From: a bacterium
GTDB taxonomy: Bacteria; Actinomycetota; Acidimicrobiia; Spongiisociales; ZC4RG35
DNA length: 64,000 bases
Direction of reading: 5' to 3'
Assembly (NCBI GenBank): GCA_028823995.1
Contig: JAPPFD010000031.1
Location: 1-64,000 of the forward strand
Shown: positions 16,072 through 25,183 of the stretch, in pieces
Numbering within the stretch: the stretch's first letter is position 1
How the letters are laid out: each line of letters opens with the position of its first letter
Notes under the pieces: generated by a model
The model's database searches: none
The model's input: only the letters and a program-made list of their open reading frames with translations
What the model was told of the DNA's origin: nothing
Position numbers and translations under genes: made by a program

Positions 16072-17649
16072 TCATCCATGCCGCAAGGCTCGGCCCGGGA
16101 GAGCGCCGGTGTGCTCCCCATCGTCTATCACCAGGACACCATTGACAATGACGTGCGAAATCCCTCGAGGGAACTGGCGCGGGCTCTCCAGGGTGGCCGG
16201 CGAGTGAATCTTGAGCGGATCGAATATGACCAGATCGGCTGCGAAGCCATCGCGCAGAATCCCTCGATCTTGTAACCCGAGTCGCTGGGCCGGCAGGGAA
16301 GTCATTTTGCGAATCGCATCCGCCATCGACAATAGGCCTTCTTCACGCACGAGGTCACCCAGCATCTTGGGAAACGTCCCATAGGACCGCGGGCTCGGGT
16401 AGTCGCCCAGGAGAAGGGCGTCGCTTCCGACCATGCATCTGGGGTGGGCCAGGATCTTGCGGTTGTTGGTGGCGTTGTTGGCGTACAGACCCACCTCTGA
16501 GATGCCGAGGTCCTCGTCGAGCAAGAGATCGCATAGGGCATCGAGCGGGTCTTTTTTCAACTTGTCCGCAATCTGGCCGATGGTCATCCCGTCAAGCTTC
16601 TTGTTCCGAGACTGACGGAACCCGCCCAGCGTGATCCCGTCGCCCGCTCGCCAGCGAGCTGCTCTCGGATCGGTCTCCTGGCGCATCCGACTGCGAGCCT
16701 TCGGATCGCGGAGCCTCGCCAGAAGGGCCTGCGGCCCGCCCTCATGCGTCCACTCGGGGATCATCACCAGGGCGCGGCTGCCAGTGTGTACGTACGGGTA
16801 GGCATCGAATGTCACATCAACGCCGTCGGAATTTGCATCCTCCACGAGGCCCAGCAAGGGGCGGAACTGGCCGTTGCGCTTCCAGGTGCTGGCGTAGTGC
16901 GAGACGTGGACCGGCACTCCCGTTCTTCTCCCGACGTCGAGCGCCTCACGGTTGGGATCTATGAAGCCATCACCGGATCCGTAACGAATGTGAGTGACGT
17001 ACACACCTCCCATGTCGCGGACAACCTTGCAGAGCGCGGCGACCTCATCGGCTGTTGCATAGCTGCCTGGTGGGTAGGTGAGCCCGGTGGACATGCCAAA
17101 TGCGCCGTCACGCATCCCGGAACGAAGCAATTCCAGCATCTTCTTTGCCTCGGAGTCAGAGGGAGGACGGTCATTCCAGCCAACGGACGAGATTCGAAGA
17201 GGAGCATTCCCTATGACATAGGCAATGTTGACGGCAACCCGTCGATCGTATTGAGAGAGGTACTCGTCGACGGTGAGCCACTGCGGGTCCTCGGGGAGGT
17301 GACCATCCAGGCCCCCGTTGAGCATGCCCCAGTTACGGAGGTCCTCCGCAGAAAGGAAGGGGGCGTAAGAATTGCCGTCGACACCAATCAACTCGGTGGT
17401 GACACCCTGGCGCACCTTTGGCTCGTGCTCCGGATGCTCAAGGATGACCATCGTTGAGTGGGCGTGCATATCGATGAAACCCGGGCACACTATCTTGCCC
17501 GTGGCATCGATCACCCTCTCCGCCTTCAGACTTGAGGTGTCACCCGAGATGAGTCGCACCCTGGCCTTCTCAATGGCAACGGAGGCGCCGAACCACTCTG
17601 AACCTGTACCGTCGTAAACTTTTCCGTTCCTGATGAGAGTTTCGACCAT
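16072..17649 (-). CDS. N-acyl-D-amino-acid deacylase (D-aminoacylase) family
   Basis: A 525-residue zinc amidohydrolase. The start MVETLIRNGKVYDGTG and PGFIDMHAHSTM (first metal His pair about 68-70) are typical, followed by GVTTELIGVDGNSYAP, GMSTGLTYPPGSYA and VGSDALLLGDYPSPRSYGTF, all characteristic of D-aminoacylases. Such enzymes release free D-amino acids from N-acyl forms. The ATG at 17649 has a GAAGG/GGGG-rich region upstream and its A is shared with the stop of the aminotransferase remnant (TGATG). The hydantoinase gene next to it fits a joint pathway for D- or N-blocked amino acids. Confidence 0.88.
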   Translation of the reverse strand: MVETLIRNGKVYDGTGSEWFGASVAIEKARVRLISGDTSSLKAERVIDATGKIVCPGFIDMHAHSTMVILEHPEHEPKVRQGVTTELIGVDGNSYAPFLSAEDLRNWGMLNGGLDGHLPEDPQWLTVDEYLSQYDRRVAVNIAYVIGNAPLRISSVGWNDRPPSDSEAKKMLELLRSGMRDGAFGMSTGLTYPPGSYATADEVAALCKVVRDMGGVYVTHIRYGSGDGFIDPNREALDVGRRTGVPVHVSHYASTWKRNGQFRPLLGLVEDANSDGVDVTFDAYPYVHTGSRALVMIPEWTHEGGPQALLARLRDPKARSRMRQETDPRAARWRAGDGITLGGFRQSRNKKLDGMTIGQIADKLKKDPLDALCDLLLDEDLGISEVGLYANNATNNRKILAHPRCMVGSDALLLGDYPSPRSYGTFPKMLGDLVREEGLLSMADAIRKMTSLPAQRLGLQDRGILRDGFAADLVIFDPLKIHSPATLESPRQFPRGISHVIVNGVLVIDDGEHTGALPGRALRHG

Positions 17650-17870
17650 CAGGCCCCGACCTTCGACGGTGCTGATCCGAGGTGAGTCACTACGCGTCCA
17701 AGGCTCTCCCGGGCGCCGGCACCGCGTGAGAGGTAGATCGGATAAGGTCGCCAATAGACGCTGGATCGGGTGTCCCCGCCCGGCAGGACACGTGCGGCTC
17801 GCTCCCATAGCGCTCGAGACCCGGGGGTGATTTGGCGGTAACGTTCCATCTCCGGAATAGCTGGGCTCAT
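17649..17870 (-). pseudogene. 5' remnant of a class III aminotransferase (HemL-like)
   Basis: An ATG at 17870 with a strong AGGAGG (17880-17885) nine bases upstream opens a 73-residue frame. Residues 17-54 match the N-terminus of glutamate-1-semialdehyde-aminomutase-like class III aminotransferases: SRALWERAARVLPGGDTRSS, then PYPIYLSRGAGAR. Directly after GAR the family sequence (normally a WDVDGNEYID-type motif) is lost and about 19 unrelated residues run to a TGA that overlaps the deacylase ATG. The remaining ~370 residues are missing, so the enzyme is dead; the ribosome binding site and translational coupling to the deacylase survive. Confidence 0.72.
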
Positions 17871-18032
17871 CCGGCCAGACCTCCTATTCAGGATGGACAA
17901 CCTACCTCAGTGTGAGTTGAGAATAGTGTTTCCGTGAACTCTCGTGTCGACTTTGAGCTGGTCGTTGTGTTGGTGAGCCCCCAGGATGCTTCCTTTTGCA
18001 GGTGAGTTGGTGCGTGATCCACATTCGAGTAT

Positions 18033-19172
18033 TCAGGTCTGTTTGGCGCGACTACTCAACTCCACTGCAAGCACGAGACCGGCTGCGACCAGCACCAAGC
18101 CTGCGGCTGTCATCCATGCGAAGCGATACGAGAATTGATCGATCAGAAAACCGAAGAGTGGCGGCCCGATACCGCCTCCGGCGTAGAACCCGACTTGGGT
18201 AACCCCTGTGGCGCGGGCGGGCGCCTGAAGATTCCTGTCAACTACCGCGTGAACCAGGAGCCCGGACCAACCCAAAACCCCCGCGAACGAGGTCATGGCC
18301 CCGACGAGGACCAGCGCTGGCTGCTCGGTGCTGAGCAGCAGATAGCCCACGCTGCCAACAGTCAGAAGCCCCACTATGCCAAAGAAACCTCGGGTCGACC
18401 GCCGATCGGCCAACCATCCCCATGTGACTCGCATGGCAATAGCCGAGGCGCCGCCTGCGGACAGCAGGAAACCGGCGGAAGCCGCGCCGATGCCCGTTGC
18501 GACCGCGAAGGAGACCAGGAAAGCACTGAGAGCAGAACCGCTGGCCATCGCCAGAATGGTCGCCACTACCAGCACGACGAGTTCCTTCGGGGGACTGCCT
18601 CCGCCATCCTGCGGGGGAGGGTTCCTGAACCCGGCGAACGACTTCGGCAGCCATGCCAATAGGAGAGTCACACCGCCTGCCGCGATGGCGAAGGCCCAGC
18701 GCCAGCCGATCGTCACGGCAACCGTAGGCACCGCCAATCCTGCCAACAAAGCCGCCAGTGGTATGGCAGCGTGCTTGATGCCCAGCACCGTGGCCCGGTT
18801 GCCGGCAGGCACTGTTCGGGTGATGAAGAGATTGGTAGAAGTCTGCGCCAGTGCGAACCCCAGCCCGGTCCCAACTAGGAATCCTGCGTACAGGACGGGA
18901 CTTCTCCCGCCCAGCGCGACACCGACAAGGGATACAAGAGTGAGAGTCACAGCCCATCGCATTGACGCTGGATGTCTTTCGGCAGCGCGCCCCAAGGCCG
19001 GCGACGCCAAGGTAGAGCTGACGTGAAACGCGCTCAGCATTATGCCGAATCCAGCAGGACCAAGCCCGAATTCGGCGCGTATCTGCACGCCCATGGCACC
19101 GGTTAGGAATACCGGTACGGCAGCGAGCGCCACCACGCTCGACGCGACTGTCGTAACCCGAGCCGGCCTCAT
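18033..19172 (-). CDS. MFS transporter
   Basis: A 379-residue carrier with about 12 hydrophobic segments and a short central loop (about 188-200, Pro/Gly-rich). A weak MFS loop motif follows TM2 (SPALGRAAERHPASMRW) and GWLADRRSTR gives the matching motif of the second half. The first helix begins almost at the ATG. The substrate cannot be read from the sequence; its place among amidohydrolase genes suggests uptake or export of a small amide or amino acid derivative. Confidence 0.82.
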   Translation of the reverse strand: MRPARVTTVASSVVALAAVPVFLTGAMGVQIRAEFGLGPAGFGIMLSAFHVSSTLASPALGRAAERHPASMRWAVTLTLVSLVGVALGGRSPVLYAGFLVGTGLGFALAQTSTNLFITRTVPAGNRATVLGIKHAAIPLAALLAGLAVPTVAVTIGWRWAFAIAAGGVTLLLAWLPKSFAGFRNPPPQDGGGSPPKELVVLVVATILAMASGSALSAFLVSFAVATGIGAASAGFLLSAGGASAIAMRVTWGWLADRRSTRGFFGIVGLLTVGSVGYLLLSTEQPALVLVGAMTSFAGVLGWSGLLVHAVVDRNLQAPARATGVTQVGFYAGGGIGPPLFGFLIDQFSYRFAWMTAAGLVLVAAGLVLAVELSSRAKQT

Positions 19173-19294
19173 TCAGCCACCGCACCGGGTACTGTTCGCG
19201 TACCCTTCGAGTCCACTTTCGCCGTGGCCAGGACGCCGGCTCACGACCGAACACCCTCTTCGTGTAAGGGTGTCATACCCCGGGGCCACGATTT

Positions 19295-20110
19295 TCACCC
19301 CACGTGGTTGGCGAAATAGATCCGCTCGGCGGTAGCCCCCAGGACCGAGGCCATCTCGTCGGCGTTCAGCAAGCGCCCGAGGTACTCCCGCAGGTACCCG
19401 AAGACGTTCGAATAGCCTTCCCAGTCCGAGCAGCGAGGATGGTCGGAGCCGACCATTACCCGATCCGTCCCGAAAGCATCGAGAGCCATGTCGATGAAGG
19501 GTGGGATAGCGTCAAGGTCAAATGGTGGACTGCGGTGAGGGACCGGTTTGGGAACGAACTCGCCGATCCCGGGAAGTTTCATAAAGACATTGGGGTATCG
19601 ACTTAGCGCCAGGATCCTTGTGAAGTCGGCATAGGGAGGATCGGGATCATTGGCGACAAAACCGAGGTGTTCGATGACGAATGGCATCTGCGGAAAGCGT
19701 TCCACCAATCCGACGAATTCATCGGACACGAATCCCTTCATGGCGTCAGGGCCGTGCAGGGCCCACAGATCCGCCAACATGCCCAACGAGTCCGCCTTCT
19801 TCCAGACCGCCAGAGGATCCTCGCCTCCTGACCTCTGCATCGGCGTGAGCCGGACCCCCACCACACCCAGGCCGGCCCAGTGTTCGAGTTTCTCCAGGCA
19901 GTCTGGTGCGGAAGTGTCCACGGACCCGACGATGGCAAACTGCCCCGGGAATCGATCGGAGCACTCGACGAGATAGCTGTTGTCATAGTTGGAGGACATC
20001 TGAACCAAAACAGCTTTGTCGACGTCGGCTCGCGCCATCTGGAACAGGAGTACCTCAACCGGTTCAAACCATGTGTCGAGGACATGGCAGTGGGTGTCTA
20101 CAGTGAGCAT
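19295..20110 (-). CDS. Amidohydrolase family protein (Amidohydro_2 TIM barrel)
   Basis: A 271-residue metal-dependent hydrolase or decarboxylase. It begins MLTVDTHCHVLD, giving the usual metal H-x-H; VIEHLG supplies a later His and MVGSDHPRCSDWE the last Asp. These are the marks of the 2-pyrone-4,6-dicarboxylate hydrolase/ACMSD-like group, which also includes lactonases. The gene follows the LLM oxidoreductase with an 18-nt gap, so the two enzymes probably act on related intermediates. Confidence 0.83.
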   Translation of the reverse strand: MLTVDTHCHVLDTWFEPVEVLLFQMARADVDKAVLVQMSSNYDNSYLVECSDRFPGQFAIVGSVDTSAPDCLEKLEHWAGLGVVGVRLTPMQRSGGEDPLAVWKKADSLGMLADLWALHGPDAMKGFVSDEFVGLVERFPQMPFVIEHLGFVANDPDPPYADFTRILALSRYPNVFMKLPGIGEFVPKPVPHRSPPFDLDAIPPFIDMALDAFGTDRVMVGSDHPRCSDWEGYSNVFGYLREYLGRLLNADEMASVLGATAERIYFANHVG

Positions 20111-20128
20111 CGGAAGTGACTGTTCAGG

Positions 20129-21127
20129 TCACCAGCCCTGCGCGAGGAAGTCGATCAGCGTTTTGTCGGCTGCGGCATAGAGGCAGTCCACCCCTGCTCC
20201 TTCGTATGCGCGCAGCCGCTCTCTCACTTCATCTTCGCTCCCGTAACAACCGATATTCTCGATGATCTCGTCGGGGACGAGCTTGGACGCCTCCACGATG
20301 GAGCTTGGGCTCGCCGGCCAACCGCCCACTATGTCCCGGATTCGATCAGCCAACTCCGGTTCGATCCCGGTAGGTCCCGCAACATGTGCTTGCTGCGCGA
20401 TGAACTGTGTGACTACCACCTTGTCCTGGGCGATGGCGGCCGGCTTGTCGTTCGTGAGACGAATGGTGCATGGCTGCACGATGTCCACGTCGTCGAGGCT
20501 GCGGCCTGCTGCCTCGGCTCCCACCCGCACCTGCTCAACCTCGTCCCGCGTGGCCTCGACAGTGTGACTGCTGTTCAGGACCACACCGTCGGCAAGGCGA
20601 CCGGCCAGTCTGAGCATCTGCGGGCCGACGGCCGCCAGGTAGATCGGAACATGGTGTGGACCGGTTGCGCCGTGGTCGAGGAACACGTCATTGAGCCGTA
20701 CACATTCGCCCTCATAGGTGACCGGTTCCCTGCGTTCCAGCAGAAGTCGAATCGCTTCGAGGTATTCACGGGCCGCCCGGATGAGTTTGGTCCCGCGGTC
20801 AATGCCAACCTTGGTGGCGATCGGATCCCACCATACACCCAGACCGAGAATTATCCTCCCCGGCGCCAGGAAGTCCAAGGTCGCCATGGTCTGTGCGATC
20901 AGGGCCGGATTGCGAGTGAAGGTGGGGAGCACGCCACATGCGACCCTGATCCTCTTCGTGCTCGCCGCATATACGGCCATCGGGGTTATCGCATCAAAGG
21001 TGAGACGCCCTTCGGCCATCCAGGCGGACTCCGCGCCAACGTCGTCGGCGTATTGAGCCAACTCGATATTGTTCCGGATTCCGGCGCCCGGCAGCTTGAT
21101 TCCGAATCTTTTGGGCAGGTCGTTCAT
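20129..21127 (-). CDS. LLM-class flavin-dependent oxidoreductase (copy 1)
   Basis: A 332-residue TIM-barrel enzyme of the luciferase-like superfamily. Typical parts are the N-terminal strand FGIKLPGAGIRNNIELAQYADDVGAESAWMAEG, the nonprolyl-cis region GVLPTFTRNPALIAQTMATLD, and LAPGRIILGLGVWWDP. In actinobacteria many such proteins use F420, for example methylenetetrahydromethanopterin reductase-like enzymes, but FMN use is possible. It is clearly a paralogue of the protein at 25184-26185. It lies 37 nt after dppA and just before the amidohydrolase. Confidence 0.88.
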   Translation of the reverse strand: MNDLPKRFGIKLPGAGIRNNIELAQYADDVGAESAWMAEGRLTFDAITPMAVYAASTKRIRVACGVLPTFTRNPALIAQTMATLDFLAPGRIILGLGVWWDPIATKVGIDRGTKLIRAAREYLEAIRLLLERREPVTYEGECVRLNDVFLDHGATGPHHVPIYLAAVGPQMLRLAGRLADGVVLNSSHTVEATRDEVEQVRVGAEAAGRSLDDVDIVQPCTIRLTNDKPAAIAQDKVVVTQFIAQQAHVAGPTGIEPELADRIRDIVGGWPASPSSIVEASKLVPDEIIENIGCYGSEDEVRERLRAYEGAGVDCLYAAADKTLIDFLAQGW

Positions 21128-21164
21128 CGAGCGACGCGTTCTCAGGCTTTTCCGTGACTGCTCG

Positions 21165-22904
21165 TCATGGCCGGAGGGTCTCGAAGTTCACGGCCGCCAC
21201 AGACCCGTTGGTCGGCGACCAACTGGATATCCGCGGACCCATGCCCCAGATCATGTCGGTAGTGGCGATGGGAAGCACCGCGTAGGTGTCGTAGATCAGG
21301 CTGACAGCCCTGCCGGCCAGAGCCTCTCTCTCCCCGGGATCAACTTCCGATCGGTATTGGCTGTAGATGTCGTCGAGTTCCGGATCGCCGAAGGCCGCGT
21401 AGAAGCCGCCGGCATCCTTGCTGATGACCCCGATCCTCAGAGCGTTCTCTGTGGTTGTGCCGGCCGTGACGAACCAAAGGTGCGTAAAGGGCTCGGTGAA
21501 GTAGGGGGCCTCGAGGAAATTCGGACGGATGGTGGCGAAATCGGTGGGCCTCAACTGAGGGCTAAGCCCGGCCACGGTCCAAAAGGCCGCCACAGCTTCC
21601 TGTATCCGCGGGAACTCCGGCGTTGCGCCGAACGCGTATTGGTACATGGTGATCTCTTGGCCGGCCAGCCCCAGGTCTTGGATTTCCTGCGCGGCGGCGG
21701 CAGCATCGTACACGTACGGCGTCAGGCTGGGATCGTGCCCTTCCTGGCTGGGAACCGCTGCGAAACTGGCGGCCGGTGTGGCGGTGCCCTCAGGGTAAAT
21801 GGCGGATACGATCGCTGCGACATCAACTGCTTTGATCAGAGCTTCACGGGCAGCTTGGTCGTTGTAGAAGAACTCGGTCTTCCAGGGCATACCAAACGCC
21901 ATACTCAATGTCTGGACGCGTTTCGGCCCGGCAATCTCCAAACCGGCCGCCAACACGTCGGGGGCGGTAAACGGGTCCATCAAGGCAAGATCGGCGTCTC
22001 CGCGCTCGAGCAGAGCCAGTCGGCTGGTCGCTTCAGGAGCGAGGACTATGCGAAGAGTCTCGAACCCGGGTATCCGGTCAGGGTTCCAGTATTCGGTGTT
22101 CGCCTTGAACTCGACGTACTCTCCGATGGCGCGATCGCTGAAGACATAGGGTCCACTTCCGAGAGGATTCTCGTTGAACCCATCGCCGCCACCCACTGCT
22201 TCCCAGTGGTGCTTGGGAATGATGGCAAGAGTGTCGTTCACTCTGGTCAGGTCCCGAAGGAACAGGGCGTTCGGCTCCTTGAAGGTCACTTCAAGGGTGT
22301 ATGTGCCCGTGACAGTCGCTGAATCGAAGTTTCTCTGCATCTTTCCGCAGGAGGTGCAGGCAGACTCTTCCCTGGCGTACAACTCGAAACTGAAGGCGAC
22401 GTCTTCTGCGGTGACCTCCACACCGTCGTGGAAAGTCATGCCCTCGCGGAGTTCGATCGTCCAGACCTTGGCGTCCGGGGAGGATTCGACCGATATTGCC
22501 GCACCGGTTTCGGTGGTCGGGTTCCCGTTCTCATCCATGCCTAGGAGGAAGTCGAAGGAGTTGGCCCAGTAGGGCAGGTCGGGGTTCGAGGACCGGGTCG
22601 GATCAAGGAGTTCATTGCCGAAGGTTGGAAGCGCGACGGTCACGGTCCCCGTGGGCACAACCGCCGGCGGGGCGGCGGCGGCAGTCGTCGTTGTGGCCGG
22701 CGCCTCGGTCGTCGCAGTCGTTTCTTCGGTTGTGGTCTCCGCCGCAGTGGTAGGCGCGGCGGTGGGTTCGGTGGTGGGTGCAGCAGTGGCTTCAGTGGTA
22801 GCCGCTGCCGGGGCTTCGGTGGTTGCAGGTGTGTCCGCATCACCGTCTCCACAAGCAGCCAGTATCAGTAGGAGTAAAGACAAGAGAGCCAGGTGACGTC
22901 GCAT
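21165..22904 (-). CDS. dppA: Peptide-type ABC transporter substrate-binding lipoprotein (DppA/OppA family)
   Basis: A 579-residue SBP_bac_5 lipoprotein. The signal peptide ends in ILAACGDG (lipobox, Cys about 18) and is followed by a ~65-residue Thr/Ala/Glu/Pro linker. The binding domain carries MTFHDGVEVTAEDVAFSFE, the classic motif of the family, and later LLERGDADLALMDPF. It should catch peptides, opines or related amides for DppBCDF. GGAG sits eight bases before the ATG, one of the few clear ribosome binding sites in this cluster. Confidence 0.92.
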   Translation of the reverse strand: MRRHLALLSLLLLILAACGDGDADTPATTEAPAAATTEATAAPTTEPTAAPTTAAETTTEETTATTEAPATTTTAAAAPPAVVPTGTVTVALPTFGNELLDPTRSSNPDLPYWANSFDFLLGMDENGNPTTETGAAISVESSPDAKVWTIELREGMTFHDGVEVTAEDVAFSFELYAREESACTSCGKMQRNFDSATVTGTYTLEVTFKEPNALFLRDLTRVNDTLAIIPKHHWEAVGGGDGFNENPLGSGPYVFSDRAIGEYVEFKANTEYWNPDRIPGFETLRIVLAPEATSRLALLERGDADLALMDPFTAPDVLAAGLEIAGPKRVQTLSMAFGMPWKTEFFYNDQAAREALIKAVDVAAIVSAIYPEGTATPAASFAAVPSQEGHDPSLTPYVYDAAAAAQEIQDLGLAGQEITMYQYAFGATPEFPRIQEAVAAFWTVAGLSPQLRPTDFATIRPNFLEAPYFTEPFTHLWFVTAGTTTENALRIGVISKDAGGFYAAFGDPELDDIYSQYRSEVDPGEREALAGRAVSLIYDTYAVLPIATTDMIWGMGPRISSWSPTNGSVAAVNFETLRP

Positions 22905-23128
22905 TATGAAATCTCCAAATCGGGATTGGGCTATCAGAAACCCTAACGCAACAATCGGATGCCAGCCTTGGAAGATGCAACATATTTTCCATAATCGGTG
23001 TTTGAAGACTCATCGGACTCACTGAGGAATACCGATGCTGGGACGTCCCAGTTGAGTCTGGTGGCGTAAAGGAGTGAACGGACTCGGCGGTTGGCGAGCT
23101 TGCGCAACCGAATCGCCGGACTGTCCTC

Positions 23129-24148
23129 TCAATCCTTGGGATCGAATTGATGACAGGCGACCAGGTGACCAGGCCGGACTTCGATGAGCCCCGGTCTCTC
23201 GGTCACGGTCCTTTCATAGAAGGTCGGGTCGTCGCTCTTTGCTGCCACCGAGACCGGACAGCGCGCATAGAAGGCACAACCGGAAGGGGGCTTGACGGGC
23301 GACGGGATGTCGGAAGCCAGAAGACGTGCTGCTTCTTCATCCACCATTGTGGTCGATCGTGAGCCGGCAATGAGCGCCTGGGTATAGGGATGCAGCGGGT
23401 TCTCGAACAGCTCTTCCGAAGGCGCCACCTCCACCAGTCTTCCGAGATACATCACAGCCACCCTGTCGCTCAGATAGCGGACGGTCGCCAGGTCGTGAGC
23501 GATGAGTAGATATGAAATATGAAAGGTCTCTTGGAGATCACGAAGGAGATTCATGATCTGAGCCCGGATAGAGACGTCAAGTGCTGAGACGGGCTCGTCG
23601 AGGATGATGACGGATGGATTGAGCGCCAGTGCCCGGGCAACCGCAATGCGCTGACGCATTCCACCGCTGAACTCGTGCGGGTAATGCCTCATGACGGCGG
23701 GACCGAGCCCCACTGCAGCAAGAAGCTCCTCGACACGAGCCCGAAGCTCCTCCTTCGGCAGCGGTTGGTTGATGACCATGGGCTCGGCGATGATCGATTC
23801 AGCGCGCTTGCGGGGATTGAGAGAACTCCAAGGGTCCTGGAACACCGCCTGAACCGATGCCCGAAAGTGCTTCAGCCCGGCGCCACGTAAGTTCGCCACG
23901 TCTTCCCCCTCGAAGACGACACGGCCGGACGTGGGGGTTATGAGCCGGAGGATCATGCGAGCAGTGGTCGTCTTTCCCGAACCGGATTCGCCAACCAGGC
24001 TCAAGGTCTCTCGTGCATGGAGGTTGAAGGTCACACCATCCACAGCATGAAGGAGCTTCCTCCCCCGTCCCGGCAACAGAGTCCCACCGCCGACCGGGAA
24101 GTGTTTCTTCAGGTCTCTGACGCCGATGATGGGATCGGGGCGGCTCAT
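23129..24148 (-). CDS. dppF: Dipeptide/oligopeptide ABC transporter ATPase (DppF/OppF type)
   Basis: A 339-residue ATPase: Walker A GESGSGKTT (about 47-55), signature FSGGMRQR, Walker B VIILDEP, and the C-terminal oligopeptide-transporter domain with CAFYARCPVS, the iron-sulfur-type Cys motif of the family. The ATG at 24148 overlaps the dppD stop by 4 nt. It pairs with DppD to energise DppBC. There is a 224-bp gap to dppA. Confidence 0.93.
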   Translation of the reverse strand: MSRPDPIIGVRDLKKHFPVGGGTLLPGRGRKLLHAVDGVTFNLHARETLSLVGESGSGKTTTARMILRLITPTSGRVVFEGEDVANLRGAGLKHFRASVQAVFQDPWSSLNPRKRAESIIAEPMVINQPLPKEELRARVEELLAAVGLGPAVMRHYPHEFSGGMRQRIAVARALALNPSVIILDEPVSALDVSIRAQIMNLLRDLQETFHISYLLIAHDLATVRYLSDRVAVMYLGRLVEVAPSEELFENPLHPYTQALIAGSRSTTMVDEEAARLLASDIPSPVKPPSGCAFYARCPVSVAAKSDDPTFYERTVTERPGLIEVRPGHLVACHQFDPKD

Positions 24149-25101
24149 TCCAGCAACCAACAACTCGCTGAGTGATCGTCGGCGACCTCGAACCGCAGGG
24201 GATAGGACTCTCGGCAGCGGTCCATGGCGTGTGGGCATCGCGGTTCGAACGTGCATCCCTTCGGCAGGTCGTAGATCGACGGTGGACTCCCCCCGATGGA
24301 GTGGAGCCGCTCCGTGCCCCGGTCGACTGACGGAACGGATTCAAGGAGCGCTTGGGTGTAAGGGTGTTTCGGATCAGAGAGCAGTTCAGCGGTGGGTCCG
24401 GTCTCAACGATCTTTCCTGCGTACATGACAGCCACCCTGTCGCACATCTTGGCGATGATGCTGAAGTCATGAGTGATGAACAGAATCGCCAGACCCCGCG
24501 CTCTCTGGACTGCTTTCAGGTGAGCGAGAAAGGCAGCCTGGATCGTAACGTCCAGCGCGGTGGTTGGTTCGTCCGCTATGAGCAGATCAGGGTCTGCGGC
24601 CAGCGAGATCGCCCCCACCACTCTCTGACGCATCCCGCCGCTGAACTGGTGGGGGTGATCACCGAGCTTCGACTCAGGCTCGGGGATGTGCAACTGACGG
24701 AGCAACTCGATCACCCGATTCCGCGACGCCGCCTTGTCCATGTTGCGGTGGAGTCGCAACGGCTCGCCCACCTGCTTGCCAATGGTGAGAACCGGATTCA
24801 GCGACGTCAGGGGATCCTGGAGAATCATGGAGATTCGTTCTCCTCGGACCTTTCGCATCTCCCGCTTCGAAAGCGTGAGAATGGACTCCCCGTCCAGTTC
24901 TATCTCACCGCCGACAATCCTCGAGGCAGGCCTCGGATGCAGCCCGATGATCGAGAGGGCGGTGATGCTCTTTCCGCATCCCGACTCGCCCACCAACCCC
25001 AACGTCTCGCCTCGGTCCAAATGGAAGGAGACACCGTCGACAGCTCGCCCGGTTCCCTGCCTCGTTGTGAAGTGGACCTTGAGGTTGGTGACTTCAAGCA
25101 C
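24145..25101 (-). CDS. dppD: Dipeptide/oligopeptide ABC transporter ATPase (DppD/OppD type)
   Basis: A 318-residue ATPase: Walker A GESGCGKSI (about 38-46), Q-loop MILQDPLTSLNPV, signature FSGGMRQR, Walker B LLIADEPTTALD, and the C-terminal CTFEPRCPHAMDRC motif of peptide importers. A GTG start at 25101 gives MLEVTNLKVHF, the family norm. The 82-bp gap to the upstream LLM gene has no obvious terminator. Confidence 0.93.
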   Translation of the reverse strand: MLEVTNLKVHFTTRQGTGRAVDGVSFHLDRGETLGLVGESGCGKSITALSIIGLHPRPASRIVGGEIELDGESILTLSKREMRKVRGERISMILQDPLTSLNPVLTIGKQVGEPLRLHRNMDKAASRNRVIELLRQLHIPEPESKLGDHPHQFSGGMRQRVVGAISLAADPDLLIADEPTTALDVTIQAAFLAHLKAVQRARGLAILFITHDFSIIAKMCDRVAVMYAGKIVETGPTAELLSDPKHPYTQALLESVPSVDRGTERLHSIGGSPPSIYDLPKGCTFEPRCPHAMDRCRESYPLRFEVADDHSASCWLLE

Positions 25102-25183
25102 AGCGTCACCCTTCGCTACGGCGTCCGTGGATGGCTAGTCGGCCATGCTCTTCCGGCGCGGTGTACAGCATGGAGGCGTCAAG

